Shown: positions 1 to 10,657 of the stretch, one piece after another
How positions within the stretch are numbered: the stretch's first letter is position 1
Layout: the number at the start of each line of letters is the position of its first letter
Assembly (NCBI GenBank): GCA_037127255.1
Contig: JBANSL010000003.1
Location: 19,781,314-19,845,313 of the forward strand
Origin: Persicaria tinctoria
Taxonomy: Eukaryota > Streptophyta > Magnoliopsida > Caryophyllales > Polygonaceae
DNA: 64,000 nt
Direction: 5' to 3'
The notes under the pieces: model-generated
The model's input: only the letters and a program-made list of their open reading frames with translations
Database searches by the model: none
Told to the model about the DNA's origin: nothing
Position numbers and translations under genes: made by a program

Positions 1-1160
1 GAGGATTTGGGAGACAGAAAAAAATGTCTGTACAATCCGAGAATAAGAATATATAGTGGCTATTTTGCTAAAATGTCCAAAAACACGACCATTTTGCAAA
101 TACGTCTAAATAAAGTGCCTATTTTGCAAAATTTTTCTAAATTTTATTGCCTCTTTACTTAATCTTTGACATGCTAGCCGATCTTTCCTAAATCCCAATA
201 TATTCTAGACTTGATAAAACTCCATAAAATTTTACCTTAAAACTTTATCTCTGACATCATAATTCCTTACAAAGTGACATCATAAAAGGAAAATAGAGTC
301 GGAGTATTTCACTTTCCATAGTGTGTTTAGGAAAACACAATCATTTCATCATCAATTGCAGTAGGATTACAGGGGGTGGCCGTTAATCTATTCACCACCG
401 GCCAGGATTGACCAATCAACTCACCCGCATGCTCATAATTACACCTTAATCTGCAGAAAAGCATTCTATTAATCATAGGGTTAGAGTAAATCAAAGGGTT
501 GTTCATAAAGGTTTGGTTAAAAGGTTTGGTTTTGAGAAGGTTTTGCAAAGTTTTACACTTCAAAAGAGGATGTGTGAAGTCTTGGAACTCTAGAAGTTTA
601 GAAAGTCTCGGCGGCTCGTATTTAAAACTTATCCCACGCCACTGCACTAATGACTGCAGCAAGGCCACATTCCTCAAAACAGGGGCGGAGATTAAGAGAT
701 TTTGGGAGTTTGATTGCCCATGTATGTGATGATTTGTTGGGAGTTTGAGGTCTGAAAGCCAGATGAGGCGATTATGTTTTGAAAGAGAACTTGGTTAGAA
801 GCAAAAGGTCCGAGCATGCATCCATCCCCCAAGGTAGATAGTTGCATGCCGGAGATGATGAACCCAGAAACCCACCCAGAAGCACCCTAGCAAACATTAG
901 CCAAAATCAGAGCGTTTTTGGGAGTTTGATAGTTGCCAACTGATTGGTATGTAAAATATCCAACTTTTTATAAAAAAATTTAGCAAGTTCGTAGCTTATT
1001 AATATTAACTGCGAAATTGTTATTTTTTTTTATATAAAAGATAGATATTTATGTAGTTGTTATCCCCTAAAAAAACATGTGTGAATAGTAAAATGACATG
1101 TTTTGCCGGACGGAAGGAGTAGTTAATAATTAAGATAAACAAAAAATAATCAGCATTTTA
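1..1160. other. AT-rich intergenic sequence, no gene recognised
   Basis: No recognisable gene. Short open frames occur on both strands (for example 327-677 minus, 116 codons), but they overlap each other, match no family I know and show no domain motif. Around 1108-1121 the text GGACGGAAGGAG followed by TA resembles one end of a Stowaway MITE, but no partner end was found. Confidence 0.5.
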
Positions 1161-1845
1161 TCTATTAATATTACTAATTCTGCTAGCATTTTGCTGACGT
1201 GTCACGCTCACAATTAAAGTTGAATTTTTTATTCAAATGAGCTTTTCTTATTGGTCAATATTATTATGGAAACTTTAAAATATTTGTTTCCTATTTTAAA
1301 TATGATTTGAATCCGTTCCTTTTTTTTATTTTCGGTTATATTGTCGTAAATATTGAGACATGTTTCCATTTTTTTTTCCGATTGCAATATATCTATCTAT
1401 CTATTAATATTACTAATTTTGCTAGCATTTTGCTGACGTGTCGCTCTGTAAATTAAAATTGAATTTTTTAATCAAAAGTTTCATTTCTTATTAATCGATG
1501 TTATTAAGGGAAGTTTAAATATTTGTTTTCTATATTATATTCATCACAATCGTATTAAAAATATCTAGACAATTAATTCAAATGTCAAAATAAAAATCTA
1601 TTAATTAACAATCTATTAATATTACTAATTCTGCTAGCATTTTGCTGACGTGTCGCTCTGTAAATTAAAGTTGAATTTTTTAATCAAAAGTTTCATTTCT
1701 TATTAATCGATGTTATTAAGGGAAGTTTAAATATTTGTTTCATATATTATATTCATCACAATCGTATTAAAAATATCTAGACAATTAATTCAAATGTCAA
1801 AATAAAAATCTATTAATTAATAATATCTATCTATTAATCTATTAA
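1161..1845 (+). mobile_element. Stacked Helitron 5' ends without 3' ends
   Basis: Helitron-type 5' termini start at 1161, 1400 and 1612: each begins TCTATTAATATTACTAATT after an A or T, followed by GCTAGCATTTTGCTGACGTG. The units 1400-1611 and 1612-1823 are near-identical tandem copies of about 212 bp. None reaches a hairpin-plus-CTAG 3' end before the next begins. A fourth start at 1838-1845 is cut after eight bases by the next Helitron and resumes at 3015. A 5' TC and insertion between A and T are known Helitron features; the reading as truncated, stacked, non-autonomous Helitrons is inference. No Rep/helicase coding is present. Confidence 0.6.
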
Positions 1846-3014
1846 TCTATATAAACTCTTAATTTAGAAGAGTTTAGGATGATGTGTCAAGATTAGATGA
1901 ATTTTAGGAGTCTCGACTAACCATTTATTTTGCCATTTTTCTTTGATTTTCTTTAATTCTATTTTTTTTCTTCTTTTTCCTTTAATTCTTTTTTTTCTCT
2001 AATTTTACTAACTATTGGGCTTAATTCAAAACATTGATCTTAGCCTAAATTATAATTTTAGTAGTTTTTTCTCTCTAAAAAAACAATCTATATAAACTCT
2101 TAATTTAGAAGAGTTTAGGATGACGTGTCAAGATTAGATGAATTTTAGGAGTCTCGACTAACCATTTATTTTGCCATTTTTCTTTGATTTTCTTTAATTC
2201 TATTTTTTTTCTTCTTTTTCCTTTATTTTTTTTTTCTCTAATTTTACTAACTATTGGGCTTAATTCAAAACATTGATCTTAGCCTAAATTATAATTTTAG
2301 TAGTTTTTTCTCTCTAAAAAAACAATCTATCTATCTATATAAACTCTTAATTTAGAAGAGTTTAGGATGATGTGTCATTCTTAGAGACATTTTAGGAGTC
2401 TTAACTTTTTTTTTGACATTTTTCTTTGATTTTTTTTTAATTCTCCTATTTTATTCATTTTCATTTAATTCTTTTTTTTCTTTAATTTTACTAACTATCT
2501 ATATAATAAACTCTTAATTTAGAAGAGTTTAGGATGATGTGTCATTCTTAGAAACATTTTAGGAGTCTTAACTTTTTTTTTTTGACATTTTTCTTTGATT
2601 TTTTTTTAATTTTCCTATTTTATTCATTTTCATTTAATTCTTTTTTTTCTTTAATTTTACTAACTATTGGGCTTAATTCAAAACATTGAATTCAATCTAA
2701 TATAACTATTGGGCTTAATTAAATTTATTTACTAACTATTGGGATTAATTCAAAACATTGAATAATTATTGATTATGGCACATCACATTTAAACAATGTT
2801 ATAATGATATTGATATTATTATTACTGAGTAATTTGAAATATTCATATTTATGTATTATACTCTACATAAAATAATTTAAAAATAATTTTCCGATATAAT
2901 TATAAGATACATTTATTGTAAAGTTTTTTTTTTTTTATCTTAACATTTATTAATATTTTTATATATTATATTTTAGTTTTCAAAAAACGCGCCATGGCGC
3001 GGGAATCGTACTAG
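1846..3014 (+). mobile_element. Non-autonomous Helitron with four tandem 5' ends and one 3' end
   Basis: The 5'-type sequence TCTATATAAACTCTTAATTT occurs at 1846, 2087 and 2334, and with a small insertion at 2498. The first two units (about 241 and 247 bp) are almost identical. One 3' end is present: a 14-bp palindrome CGCGCCATGGCGCG at 2988-3001, nine bases, then CTAG at 3011-3014 followed by T. This matches the Helitron 3' rule (hairpin about 10 bp before CTRR, insertion between A and T). The flanks TCTATTAA and TATTACTAATT join into the 5' end of another Helitron, so this element is nested in that one. No protein is encoded. Confidence 0.75.
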
Positions 3015-3233
3015 TATTACTAATTCTACTAGCATTTTGTTGACGTGTCACGCTCACAATTAAAGTTGAATTTTTTATTCAAATGAGATTTTCTTATTGG
3101 TCAATATTATTATGGAAACTTTAAAATATTTGTTTCCTATTTTAAATATGATTTGAATCCGTTCCTTTTTTTATTTTCGGTTATATTGTCGTAAATATTG
3201 AGACATGTTTCCATTTTTTTTTTCCGATTGCAA
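3015..3233 (+). mobile_element. Interrupted Helitron body, left part
   Basis: This continues the Helitron whose first eight bases are 1838-1845. It closely repeats 1166-1387, with small differences such as CTACTAGC for CTGCTAGC. It is cut at 3233 by the large LTR element, and TGCAA (3229-3233) is duplicated at 22829-22833. No coding potential. Confidence 0.65.
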
Positions 3234-3494
3234 TGTAAAGGCTCGGATTTTTAAATCCAAATTTTTCGGAAAAAAAAAACATAAACATGGATTTGAAAGT
3301 GGAATTTAACGGAAAACTCGCTAACTCGGATTTTAAAAATTCATGGAACGAATTTCCGACCTAAAATAAAATTCTTGAAAACTAACTTTATATGGCGATA
3401 TCTTCCTCGGATTTTTGAAAATCTAATTTGATCGAGTCGGGATTAGCGGGTTTCGAGATTTTGTTTCCGGGTAATTCAATTTGACTTTTGGGGA
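3234..3494 (+). repeat. Left LTR of outer element, first segment
   Basis: It matches the start of the right LTR at 19631-19890. It breaks at GGGGA (3490-3494), where the inner Athila-like element is inserted; the LTR resumes after the second GGGGA (11288-11292). Confidence 0.9.
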
Positions 3495-4853
3495 TGATAG
3501 CGTGCATTTAGGTAGGCATAATAGGTTGCATTTAGCTTAGTTAAGATGCATTTCATAGATGGTTTAAGCACGATTTGCATATTAGTTCTCTATGTTGTCG
3601 GAATCGGAATCTACACGCTTTTATTGATTATTTCAGGTAATCGTGGATCCGAGGAGGAGACATGGGTTGATAACGCATTGGATGAGAATGTCTAGTTGAT
3701 CGAAGAAGCTTACATGAAGATCTCAAGAGGCCCTGAGAAGAAGAAGCGAACCTAAACGAAGAACAAGTCTGCAGAAGTTGTCGCCAGACATGCTGAACTT
3801 GTTTTGCACTTTCTGGAGGCCTCGGTTGTCCGATCGACTATTATGACCATGCGTTGGAAAGCTCTTTCAGAGGGCTACAACTTTCATGTTGACGTCGAGA
3901 GCTGATTCAAGACGGAATTTCCGTGAAAGACCAATGCAGCGCCCGCCGCACGTACGAACAGCGCGTATGCGCCGTTTTGGAAACCCTAGTTTTATTCTAT
4001 GATTGTTGGGGGCCGACTTGGATATTATTATTAGGCACTTTTATGTTATTTTGGATAACTATTCATTCTATTCTTCCATCCATTAGACTTTTTAGAGATT
4101 TTGAGCCATGTCTTCCATGAGGAACTAAACTCATCTATTCTGCCTGCAATTTGAAGCTTTATTCGGATTGATTGTGAGTTTCTAATTCTCGCTCCTGGTT
4201 TCCTATTTGTGAATGCTTCAACTTCTTTGTGCTTGATTGTTCATTGTTTCATTCTATCTCAACTGATCAACTTGGTAGAATCAATTCAATTGCTAAGGTT
4301 TTGTAGATTCCTGGTTGTGAACCTTAACCTAAGTGGCAAACTTATTCCTTTAGGGCTGGTTGAACTAATTGAATAAGTAGGAAGTTGAATGTGTTGTTAA
4401 ATCCTTTTTTAGGGACTGCAAATACCTTGGCTAATCTCTGAACTTAAAGCTATCAATTGGGTTAAATCCTTCTTTAGGGACTGTTCGATTGATAAGGGTT
4501 GCTAGGACTGGTTGGACTAGTAACTATATTAGGTCGGGACAAGGGCATTCATAGGAACCGTAATAGGACGAGAAGAAGTTACAAGGATCGCTTCAATCCA
4601 ATAAAGTGGAAAATTGTAGGTGGAATTGCTTCTCCTAAATTGTCTAAAACAAATTCCTTTACTTTGCTTTCTTTACTTCGCTTTGATAAAAGGCGAAACT
4701 TTCACATCAAAACCCCCTTTTGTTTACTTGATTAACATCTAAATCACACTTGAATAATAATTTCCCTGTGGGATCGACCTCTTTCTTATTGCTATACTAG
4801 TTATAGGTTTGAGATTTCTTTGGCGGAATCAACGACAGGTTTCCCCTCCGTCA
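3495..4853 (+). repeat. LTR 1 of inner Athila-like element
   Basis: It runs from TGATAGCGTGCATTTAGG to TTTCCCCTCCGTCA, immediately before the tRNA-Asp-type PBS. It is nearly identical to 9172-10530. The 65- and 78-codon frames inside it (3923-4120, 4499-4735) recur in LTR 2 with one residue changed and are not regarded as genes. Confidence 0.93.
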
Positions 4854-4857
4854 AATT

Positions 4858-4875
4858 TGGCGCCGTTGCCGGGGA
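4858..4875 (+). promoter_or_regulatory. Primer-binding site, tRNA-Asp type
   Basis: TGGCGCCGTTGCCGGGGA lies four bases after the LTR. It is complementary to the 3' end (with CCA) of plant tRNA-Asp. The same site recurs at 10535-10552 after LTR 2. Confidence 0.9.
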
Positions 4876-4980
4876 CTTTTATTAAATTCTTGTGTGTTTT
4901 AGTGTTGATCTTGGTGTGGACTGGCTCTTAGGGTCCGTACCTTTTGCTACTAATTCTTCTCTGTAGAAAGCATTGCAGAG

Positions 4981-7551
4981 ATGGCGAACCTCACTCTTAA
5001 GGAGCTTTCTGCTCCTGATCTGGCACAGCAACCCCTGGCAATCCAATACTCTGCGCTAGCGGAAGGAGTTAACTTTGAGCTGAAGTCAGGGGTAGTTCAT
5101 CTTCTACCCAAATTCCATGGGCTGAGTGGGGAGGACCCCCACAAGCATCTTTCTGAATTCCATAGGGTGGTGGTTGGGATGAAACCAGCAAATGTAACTG
5201 AAGAGCAAATCAAGCTGAGAGCCTTTCCCTTCACTTTGAAGGATGATGCAAATGAATGGTTCTTCTATCTACCACCTGACTCTATTGCTACTTGGGCCGA
5301 GATGAAAAGAGTTTTCCTAGAGATGTACTTCCCTGCAACAAAGCTAAATGCTTTGAAAAGGTCTATCAGCAGCATTGAGCAGTACGCGACAGAGTCTATA
5401 CATGAGTACTTTGAGCGCTTCAAGAAACTCTGCGCCAGCTGCCCATGCCATGGGTACTCCCAAAAGGATCTGGTTCTCTTTCTATTTAATGGGTTGACTG
5501 ATACAGAGCGCAAGACGGTGAATTCTGCTTGTGGAGGAAACATGCTGAATAAGACACCTACCGCGGCTTGGGAGGTGTTTAGGGAGCTATCTGAGGGCTC
5601 TAGACAGTTCAATAAAAGCACTCGGGCTAGGGGTGTACTCGTTGTTGATGCTCTTGTGGCTGCACTTCAGACGGATATGGCAGAGGTGAAGGAGATGATG
5701 AAACAATTGATCCTTGATAGAAATCCTCAACAATTGAAGGCATGTGGTCTTTGCAACCAATTCACCCATCCTATGGACATGTGCCCGCTCATACAAGATT
5801 CTAATGTTGAATTGAATGCCATTGGGAACTTCGCTCAACAAAGGCCTATGCAAGGAAACTATGGAAATCCTGGGTATTTCAATAACAACAATTACAATAG
5901 GGGCTATCAGCAAGGCTATGGGAACTATCAAGCCTCTTTCAATCAGCAAGGGGGGCAACAGGAAAGGCCTCAACAACAATATGAACCTCGACAGGGAGGT
6001 CAGCAGCAATCAAATGGGGATAATGAGGATCCACTGCAGAAACTGTCACGATTAGTCATGAGGAATGATAAACAACAGTCAGAGCGGATGGTGAATCTAG
6101 AGAAGCAGCAATCCGATCGGATGACAAATCTTGAGAATCAAATGAGTCAGCTCATTCAAATCTTAAGTGCTAAGGAGGCAAACAGTTCAGGAAAGCTTCC
6201 GTCGCAAACCATTGAGAATCCTAAGGAGAATGTCAGTGCTATAACGCTTAGAAGTGGCAAGGAACTGGTTGTCACAAATAAAAACGACGATGAGGAGATA
6301 ATGGATGAGGAATTAGAAATTATTGAAGATGAAAATGGGCAAACAGTGGTGCGGCGCCCGCGGCAACCCTTGCGGCGCCCGCCGCTGTCACCTGCGGTGC
6401 CCGCCGCCAGAGAGCCGATTCCAGCTGCGCCCGCCGCAGGAGAAACCTGGCAAGCTGCGGCGCCCGCCGCTCCTGTTGCCGCGCCCGCCGCTGCCTCACC
6501 CGCCGCCGATTCGTCTTCTGTTACATTTTCTCCCTCACCTCTTTCCTCTTCTCTCCCTCTTTCTTCTTCTTCTTCTTCTACTCCTTCTTCTCCCTCATCT
6601 ATGGAGATTCCAAAGCCCATTCCGCCTTTTCCGGAAGCCTTGAAGGACACACGAAGATATGAGAATGACAAGGAAATCTTTGAGACATTCGGTAAGTGTC
6701 AGGTAAACATTCCCTTGCTCAGATTAATTAAGAGCATCCCTAGATATGCTAAATTTTTGAAGGAATTGTGCACCATCAAGAAGAAGCAGAGATTGAAAAA
6801 GAAGGAAAAGGTAAGCTTGAATGAAAATGTTTCTGCCATGTTGCAAAGGAAATTGCCTGAAAAATGTGGCGATCCAGGTATGTTTACAATTCCATGTGCA
6901 ATTGGGAATACTATATTCAAACAAGCCATGCTAGATCTAGGAGCCTCAATCAATGTTATTTCCTATAACATGTACATGTCTTTGGGTTTGGGTCCTCTGA
7001 CTGAGACAGGGGTTACAGTGCAACTTGCTGATCGATCACAAATCAGGCCAAGAGGCGTTGTTGAAGATGTGTTGGTTATGGTGGATGATTTGTTTTTCCC
7101 TGTTGATTTCTTTGTTTTAGATATGGAGCAGGGAGCCCCTGAAACACCCATTATACTAGGAAGGCCATTCCTGAAAACTGCGAAAACGAAAATTGATTGT
7201 TGTGAGGGTCTATTGACAATGGAGTTTGATGGAAGAAAGATAGAGTTCTCTCTCTTTAATCATGCTAAGCTTTCTCCTGAAAATTCTTTAGATATGCCTA
7301 TTGCTAACAATACTGAGCACAACAATATTTTCCGTGATTTGTTAGAAACACCTGTGGAACATAGTATATGCAAATTTGAACCCCCTAACAAATTGAACCC
7401 GTTTGTGATTCCAGGACAACCCCCAGGCAGTGCTCATGCAGAGGAGCTACGGGTAATGGCTGAATGTTGGAACAAAAAGCTACACCTTTCAAGGGTGCCC
7501 GCATTGGTCAATGAGATAACCGGTGTTGGTGACCCTGGTGGAGGAACATAG
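4981..7551 (+). CDS. Athila-type Gag-protease polyprotein (no pol)
   Basis: The 856-residue open frame is intact from ATG to stop. Roughly residues 35-205 form a retrotransposon Gag (capsid-like) domain, with the FHGLSGEDPHKHLSEF and NEWFFYLP patterns typical of plant Ty3/gypsy Gag. A Cys/His cluster (CGLCNQFTHPMDMCP, about residues 255-269) resembles a divergent zinc knuckle. Then come Asn/Gln/Gly-rich and Gln-rich stretches, a Pro/Ala-rich linker (about 455-510) encoded by GC-rich repeats, and a Ser-rich stretch. Residues about 640-750 form a retropepsin-like fold; the active-site position reads LDLGASINVI, with LDLGA in place of the common DSGA or DTGA, and ILGRPFL follows. The frame stops before any RT, RNase H or integrase. 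It probably makes particles that depend on pol from a related element. Confidence 0.88.
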   Translation: MANLTLKELSAPDLAQQPLAIQYSALAEGVNFELKSGVVHLLPKFHGLSGEDPHKHLSEFHRVVVGMKPANVTEEQIKLRAFPFTLKDDANEWFFYLPPDSIATWAEMKRVFLEMYFPATKLNALKRSISSIEQYATESIHEYFERFKKLCASCPCHGYSQKDLVLFLFNGLTDTERKTVNSACGGNMLNKTPTAAWEVFRELSEGSRQFNKSTRARGVLVVDALVAALQTDMAEVKEMMKQLILDRNPQQLKACGLCNQFTHPMDMCPLIQDSNVELNAIGNFAQQRPMQGNYGNPGYFNNNNYNRGYQQGYGNYQASFNQQGGQQERPQQQYEPRQGGQQQSNGDNEDPLQKLSRLVMRNDKQQSERMVNLEKQQSDRMTNLENQMSQLIQILSAKEANSSGKLPSQTIENPKENVSAITLRSGKELVVTNKNDDEEIMDEELEIIEDENGQTVVRRPRQPLRRPPLSPAVPAAREPIPAAPAAGETWQAAAPAAPVAAPAAASPAADSSSVTFSPSPLSSSLPLSSSSSSTPSSPSSMEIPKPIPPFPEALKDTRRYENDKEIFETFGKCQVNIPLLRLIKSIPRYAKFLKELCTIKKKQRLKKKEKVSLNENVSAMLQRKLPEKCGDPGMFTIPCAIGNTIFKQAMLDLGASINVISYNMYMSLGLGPLTETGVTVQLADRSQIRPRGVVEDVLVMVDDLFFPVDFFVLDMEQGAPETPIILGRPFLKTAKTKIDCCEGLLTMEFDGRKIEFSLFNHAKLSPENSLDMPIANNTEHNNIFRDLLETPVEHSICKFEPPNKLNPFVIPGQPPGSAHAEELRVMAECWNKKLHLSRVPALVNEITGVGDPGGGT

Positions 7552-7901
7552 GCCAATCAAGGGCCCTCACGTCGAGCCAACGACTTGAAACAAAGGCGCT
7601 TCTCGGGAGGCAACCCGAGGTAAGTTTTTCTTTCCTTTTCCTTTTTCTTTTCCTTCACCCTGATTATATGTGATTTACTTTTGTTGTTTTTAATGTTTCA
7701 TTGAGGACAATGAAAACTTCAAGTGTGGGGGAGAGGAATTTTATCTATAGAGTGCATTTAGTTAGATCATATTTAATTTTCTGCACCATGTTTAAGTTTA
7801 AATAAGTTGTTGGTTAGATTTATGGTTGTTTTATTTTCATTTATTTCAATTTTCGTCAATAAAAAAAAATTAAATAAATAAAATATACCCGAGTACAACG
7901 A

Positions 7902-8050
7902 GCGGCGGCCGCCGCAACCCCTGCGGCGCCCGCCGCAGCCGCTGCGGTGCCCGCCGCCAGGGAGCTGTTTCCCGCGGCACCCGCCGCAAGGGAACCAAAG
8001 GGTGTTGCGGCGGCCGCCGCACCCTCTGCGGCGCCCGCCGCAACGGTACC
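7902..8050 (+). repeat. GC-rich repeat of GCGGCGCCCGCCGC-like words
   Basis: Copies of a 12-14-base word (TGCGGCGCCCGCCGC and variants with GGTGCCC or GGCGGCC) recur every 20-30 bases in an otherwise AT-rich region. Related copies encode the Pro/Ala linker of Gag (6349-6510), and a single copy lies in the LTR (3936, 9613). The word is palindromic in its core, so it could fold or be a protein-binding site; function unknown. Confidence 0.75.
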
Positions 8051-8520
8051 CCATCTCGGATTTAAAAAAAAAAAAAAATCATTTCAAAAATATTAAAAAT
8101 AGAGCATGCATTGCATATATATGTGTTATTCAAATACCCATCTTGCTTAGTTTGTCCTTTATTTTAAATTTCAAGCATGAATCATACAAATCCCATGGAG
8201 TTCTGGATGTTTTGATTATTATTTCTATTTGATTTTTGTGGAGCATGAGCTAGCAAATATAATTGAGCATGTATGATTGAGCTAAAGTGTGATTGAAGTC
8301 CTAAAAACATGACCCTGTGAGGATGTTTGGCCTTATTTGAATTCTTTTGCTCAATTGTGTGAATTACTCGCCTAGTGTTGCTACCTCTTGGCATTGACTG
8401 CAGTATCTATTTTTAAAGGCCGATGCACATGTTTTATTGCTTGCAGAGTTTATGTTTATATTTTGAGTCTTTTTGTTCAATTTTATGCATATCTAGTAAA
8501 TAAGGTGGCAATGGTTGATG

Positions 8521-8750
8521 CACTGAGTAACCGGGTCTACGCATGACACCCATGGGTATGATTCGCGCAAAAAGGTGTTGAAAACTATCCACTAGGAAAG
8601 AAGCTTGATCATTGAGTAACCAGGTTCATTCATGACACTCATGTTTGCAATTTGCGTCAAAAGGTGTTCGAGTGGACTTCATATTAGTAAGTTGAGGTGT
8701 TGATAGACCGGGGCCATTCATGACACCCATGTTTGCGCTTCGCGTAAGGA
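8521..8750 (+). repeat. Three degenerate ~90-bp repeats
   Basis: Units near 8521, 8611 and 8699 share the order GAGTAACCGGGT, CATGACACCCATG, then a GCGC/GCGT-containing segment before AAAGGTGTT or a variant. They diverge from unit to unit. They lie between the end of gag-pro and the PPT. Confidence 0.65.
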
Positions 8751-9171
8751 AAGCACCAAGACAAGGAAAAAGAAAAAAGAAAAAAGAAAAGAAAACCAAA
8801 GAAAAAGAAAAAAAGTGTTGCATTTTTTTTTTTTTTTATCCCGCAAGTAATGACATTTCGGTAGATATTTGGTGATATGGTGGTCAATGTCTATGAGCTT
8901 AGTGCATTTTGGATTGAGTAGAGAGTTGTACCTTAAAGCCTAAACACATGAGTGAAACACATATTTCTGGTGAGGTTGGATGATGTCTACTTCTAAGCTT
9001 TGATCACTGGAATACATGCTATGACGTTTGTTTGCTTGGTTTATGTTTTCACCTGCTATGATGTTGCTTTTTGATGAGGTTGAAACTTGAAGGGATTTCC
9101 TGTGGGATGCGTTGATTCATGTTCATTCTATCATTGCTTGAGGACAAGCAAAGGTTAAGTGTGGGGGAGTT

Positions 9172-10530
9172 TGATAGCGTGCATTTAGGTAGGCATAATA
9201 GGTTGCATTTAGCTTAGTTAAGATGCATTTCATAGATGGTTTAAGCACGATTTGCATATTAGTTCTCTATGTTGTCGGAATCGGAATCTACACGCTTTTA
9301 TTGATTATTTCAGGTAATCGTGGATCCGAGGAGGAGACATGGGTTGATAACGCATTGGATGAGAATGTCTAGTTGATCGAAGAAGCTTACATGAAGATCT
9401 CAAGAGGCCCTGAGAAGAAGAAGCGAACCTAAACGAAGAACAAGTCTGCAGAAGTTGTCGCCAGACATGCTGAACTTGTTTTGCACTTTCTGGAGGCCTC
9501 GGTTGTCCGATCGACTATTATGACCATGCGTTGGAAAGCTCTTTCAGAGGGCTACAACTTTCATGTTGACGTCGAGAGCTGATTCAAGACGGAATTTCCG
9601 TGAAAGACCAATGCAGCGCCCGCCGCACGTACGAACAGCGCGTATGCGCCGTTTTGGAAACCCTAGTTTTATTCTATGATTGTTGGGGGCCGACTTGGAT
9701 ATTATTATTAGGCACTTTTATGTTATTTTGGATAACTATTCATTCTATTCTTCCATCCATTAGACTTTTTAGAGATTTTGAGCCATGTCTTCCATGAGGA
9801 ACTAAACTCATCTATTCTGCCTGCAATTTGAAGCTTTATTCGGATTGATTGTGAGTTTCTAATTCTCGCTCCTGGTTTCCTATTTGTGAATGCTTCAACT
9901 TCTTTGTGCTTGATTGTTCATTGTTTCATTCTATCTCAACTGATCAACTTGGTAGAATCAATTCAATTGCTAAGGTTTTGTAGATTCCTGGTTGTGAACC
10001 TTAACCTAAGTGGCAAACTTATTCCTTTAGGGCTGGTTGAACTAATTGAATAAGTAGGAAGTTGAATGTGTTGTTAAATCCTTTTTTAGGGACTGCAAAT
10101 ACCTTGGCTAATCTCTGAACTTAAAGCTATCAATTGGGTTAAATCCTTCTTTAGGGACTGTTCGATTGATAAGGGTTGCTAGGACTGGTTGGACTAGTAA
10201 CTATATTAGGTCGGGACAAGGGCATTCATAGGAACCGTAATAGGACGAGAAGAAGTTACAAGGATCGCTTCAATCCAATAAAGTGGAAAATTGTAGGTGG
10301 AATTGCTTCTCCTAAATTGTCTAAAACAAATTCCTTTACTTTGCTTTCTTTACTTCGCTTTGATAAAAGGCGAAACTTTCACATCAAAACCCCCTTTTGG
10401 TTACTTGATTAACATCTAAATCACACTTGAATAATAATTTCCCTGTGGGATCGACCTCTTTCTTATTGCTATACTAGTTATAGGTTTGAGATTTCTTTGG
10501 CGGAATCAACGACAGGTTTCCCCTCCGTCA
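9172..10530 (+). repeat. LTR 2 (middle LTR) of inner element
   Basis: 1359 bp, the same length as LTR 1 and almost identical to it; one visible substitution (TTTTGTTTAC at 4721 versus TTTTGGTTAC). It follows the PPT on its left and is followed by a second PBS and gag start on its right, so it is shared by two tandem element copies. Confidence 0.93.
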
Positions 10531-10657
10531 AATTTGGCGCCGTTGCCGGGGACTTTTATTAAATTCTTGTGTGTTTTAGTGTTGATCTTGGTGTGGACTG
10601 GCTCTTAGGGTCCGTACCTTTTGCTACTAATTCTTCTCTGTAGAAAGCATTGCAGAG

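Larger units (their letters stand above)
7552..9171 (+). other. Non-coding 3' part of inner element, with PPT
   Basis: No pol remnant can be read. Landmarks: the CGAGCCAACGAC...GGCAACCCGAGG region after the stop (about 7573-7620), of a kind common in Athila-type elements; a GC-rich block at 7902-8050 built from GCGGCGCCCGCCGC-like words; three degenerate repeats near 8521, 8611 and 8699; a purine run at 8758-8818; and a polypurine tract AAGTGTGGGGGAGTT ending at 9171. Confidence 0.75.

Noticed and set aside
327..677. 116-codon minus-strand frame and overlapping plus-strand frame
   Set aside because: Overlapping open frames on opposite strands, no family match, no domain; chance ORFs in AT-rich DNA.
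1108..1121. Stowaway-like end GGACGGAAGGAG followed by TA
   Set aside because: No matching inverted end upstream within a few hundred bases; could be chance or a remnant.
3923..4735. 65- and 78-codon frames repeated at 9600-10412
   Set aside because: They lie entirely inside the LTRs of the inner element and repeat only because the LTR repeats.
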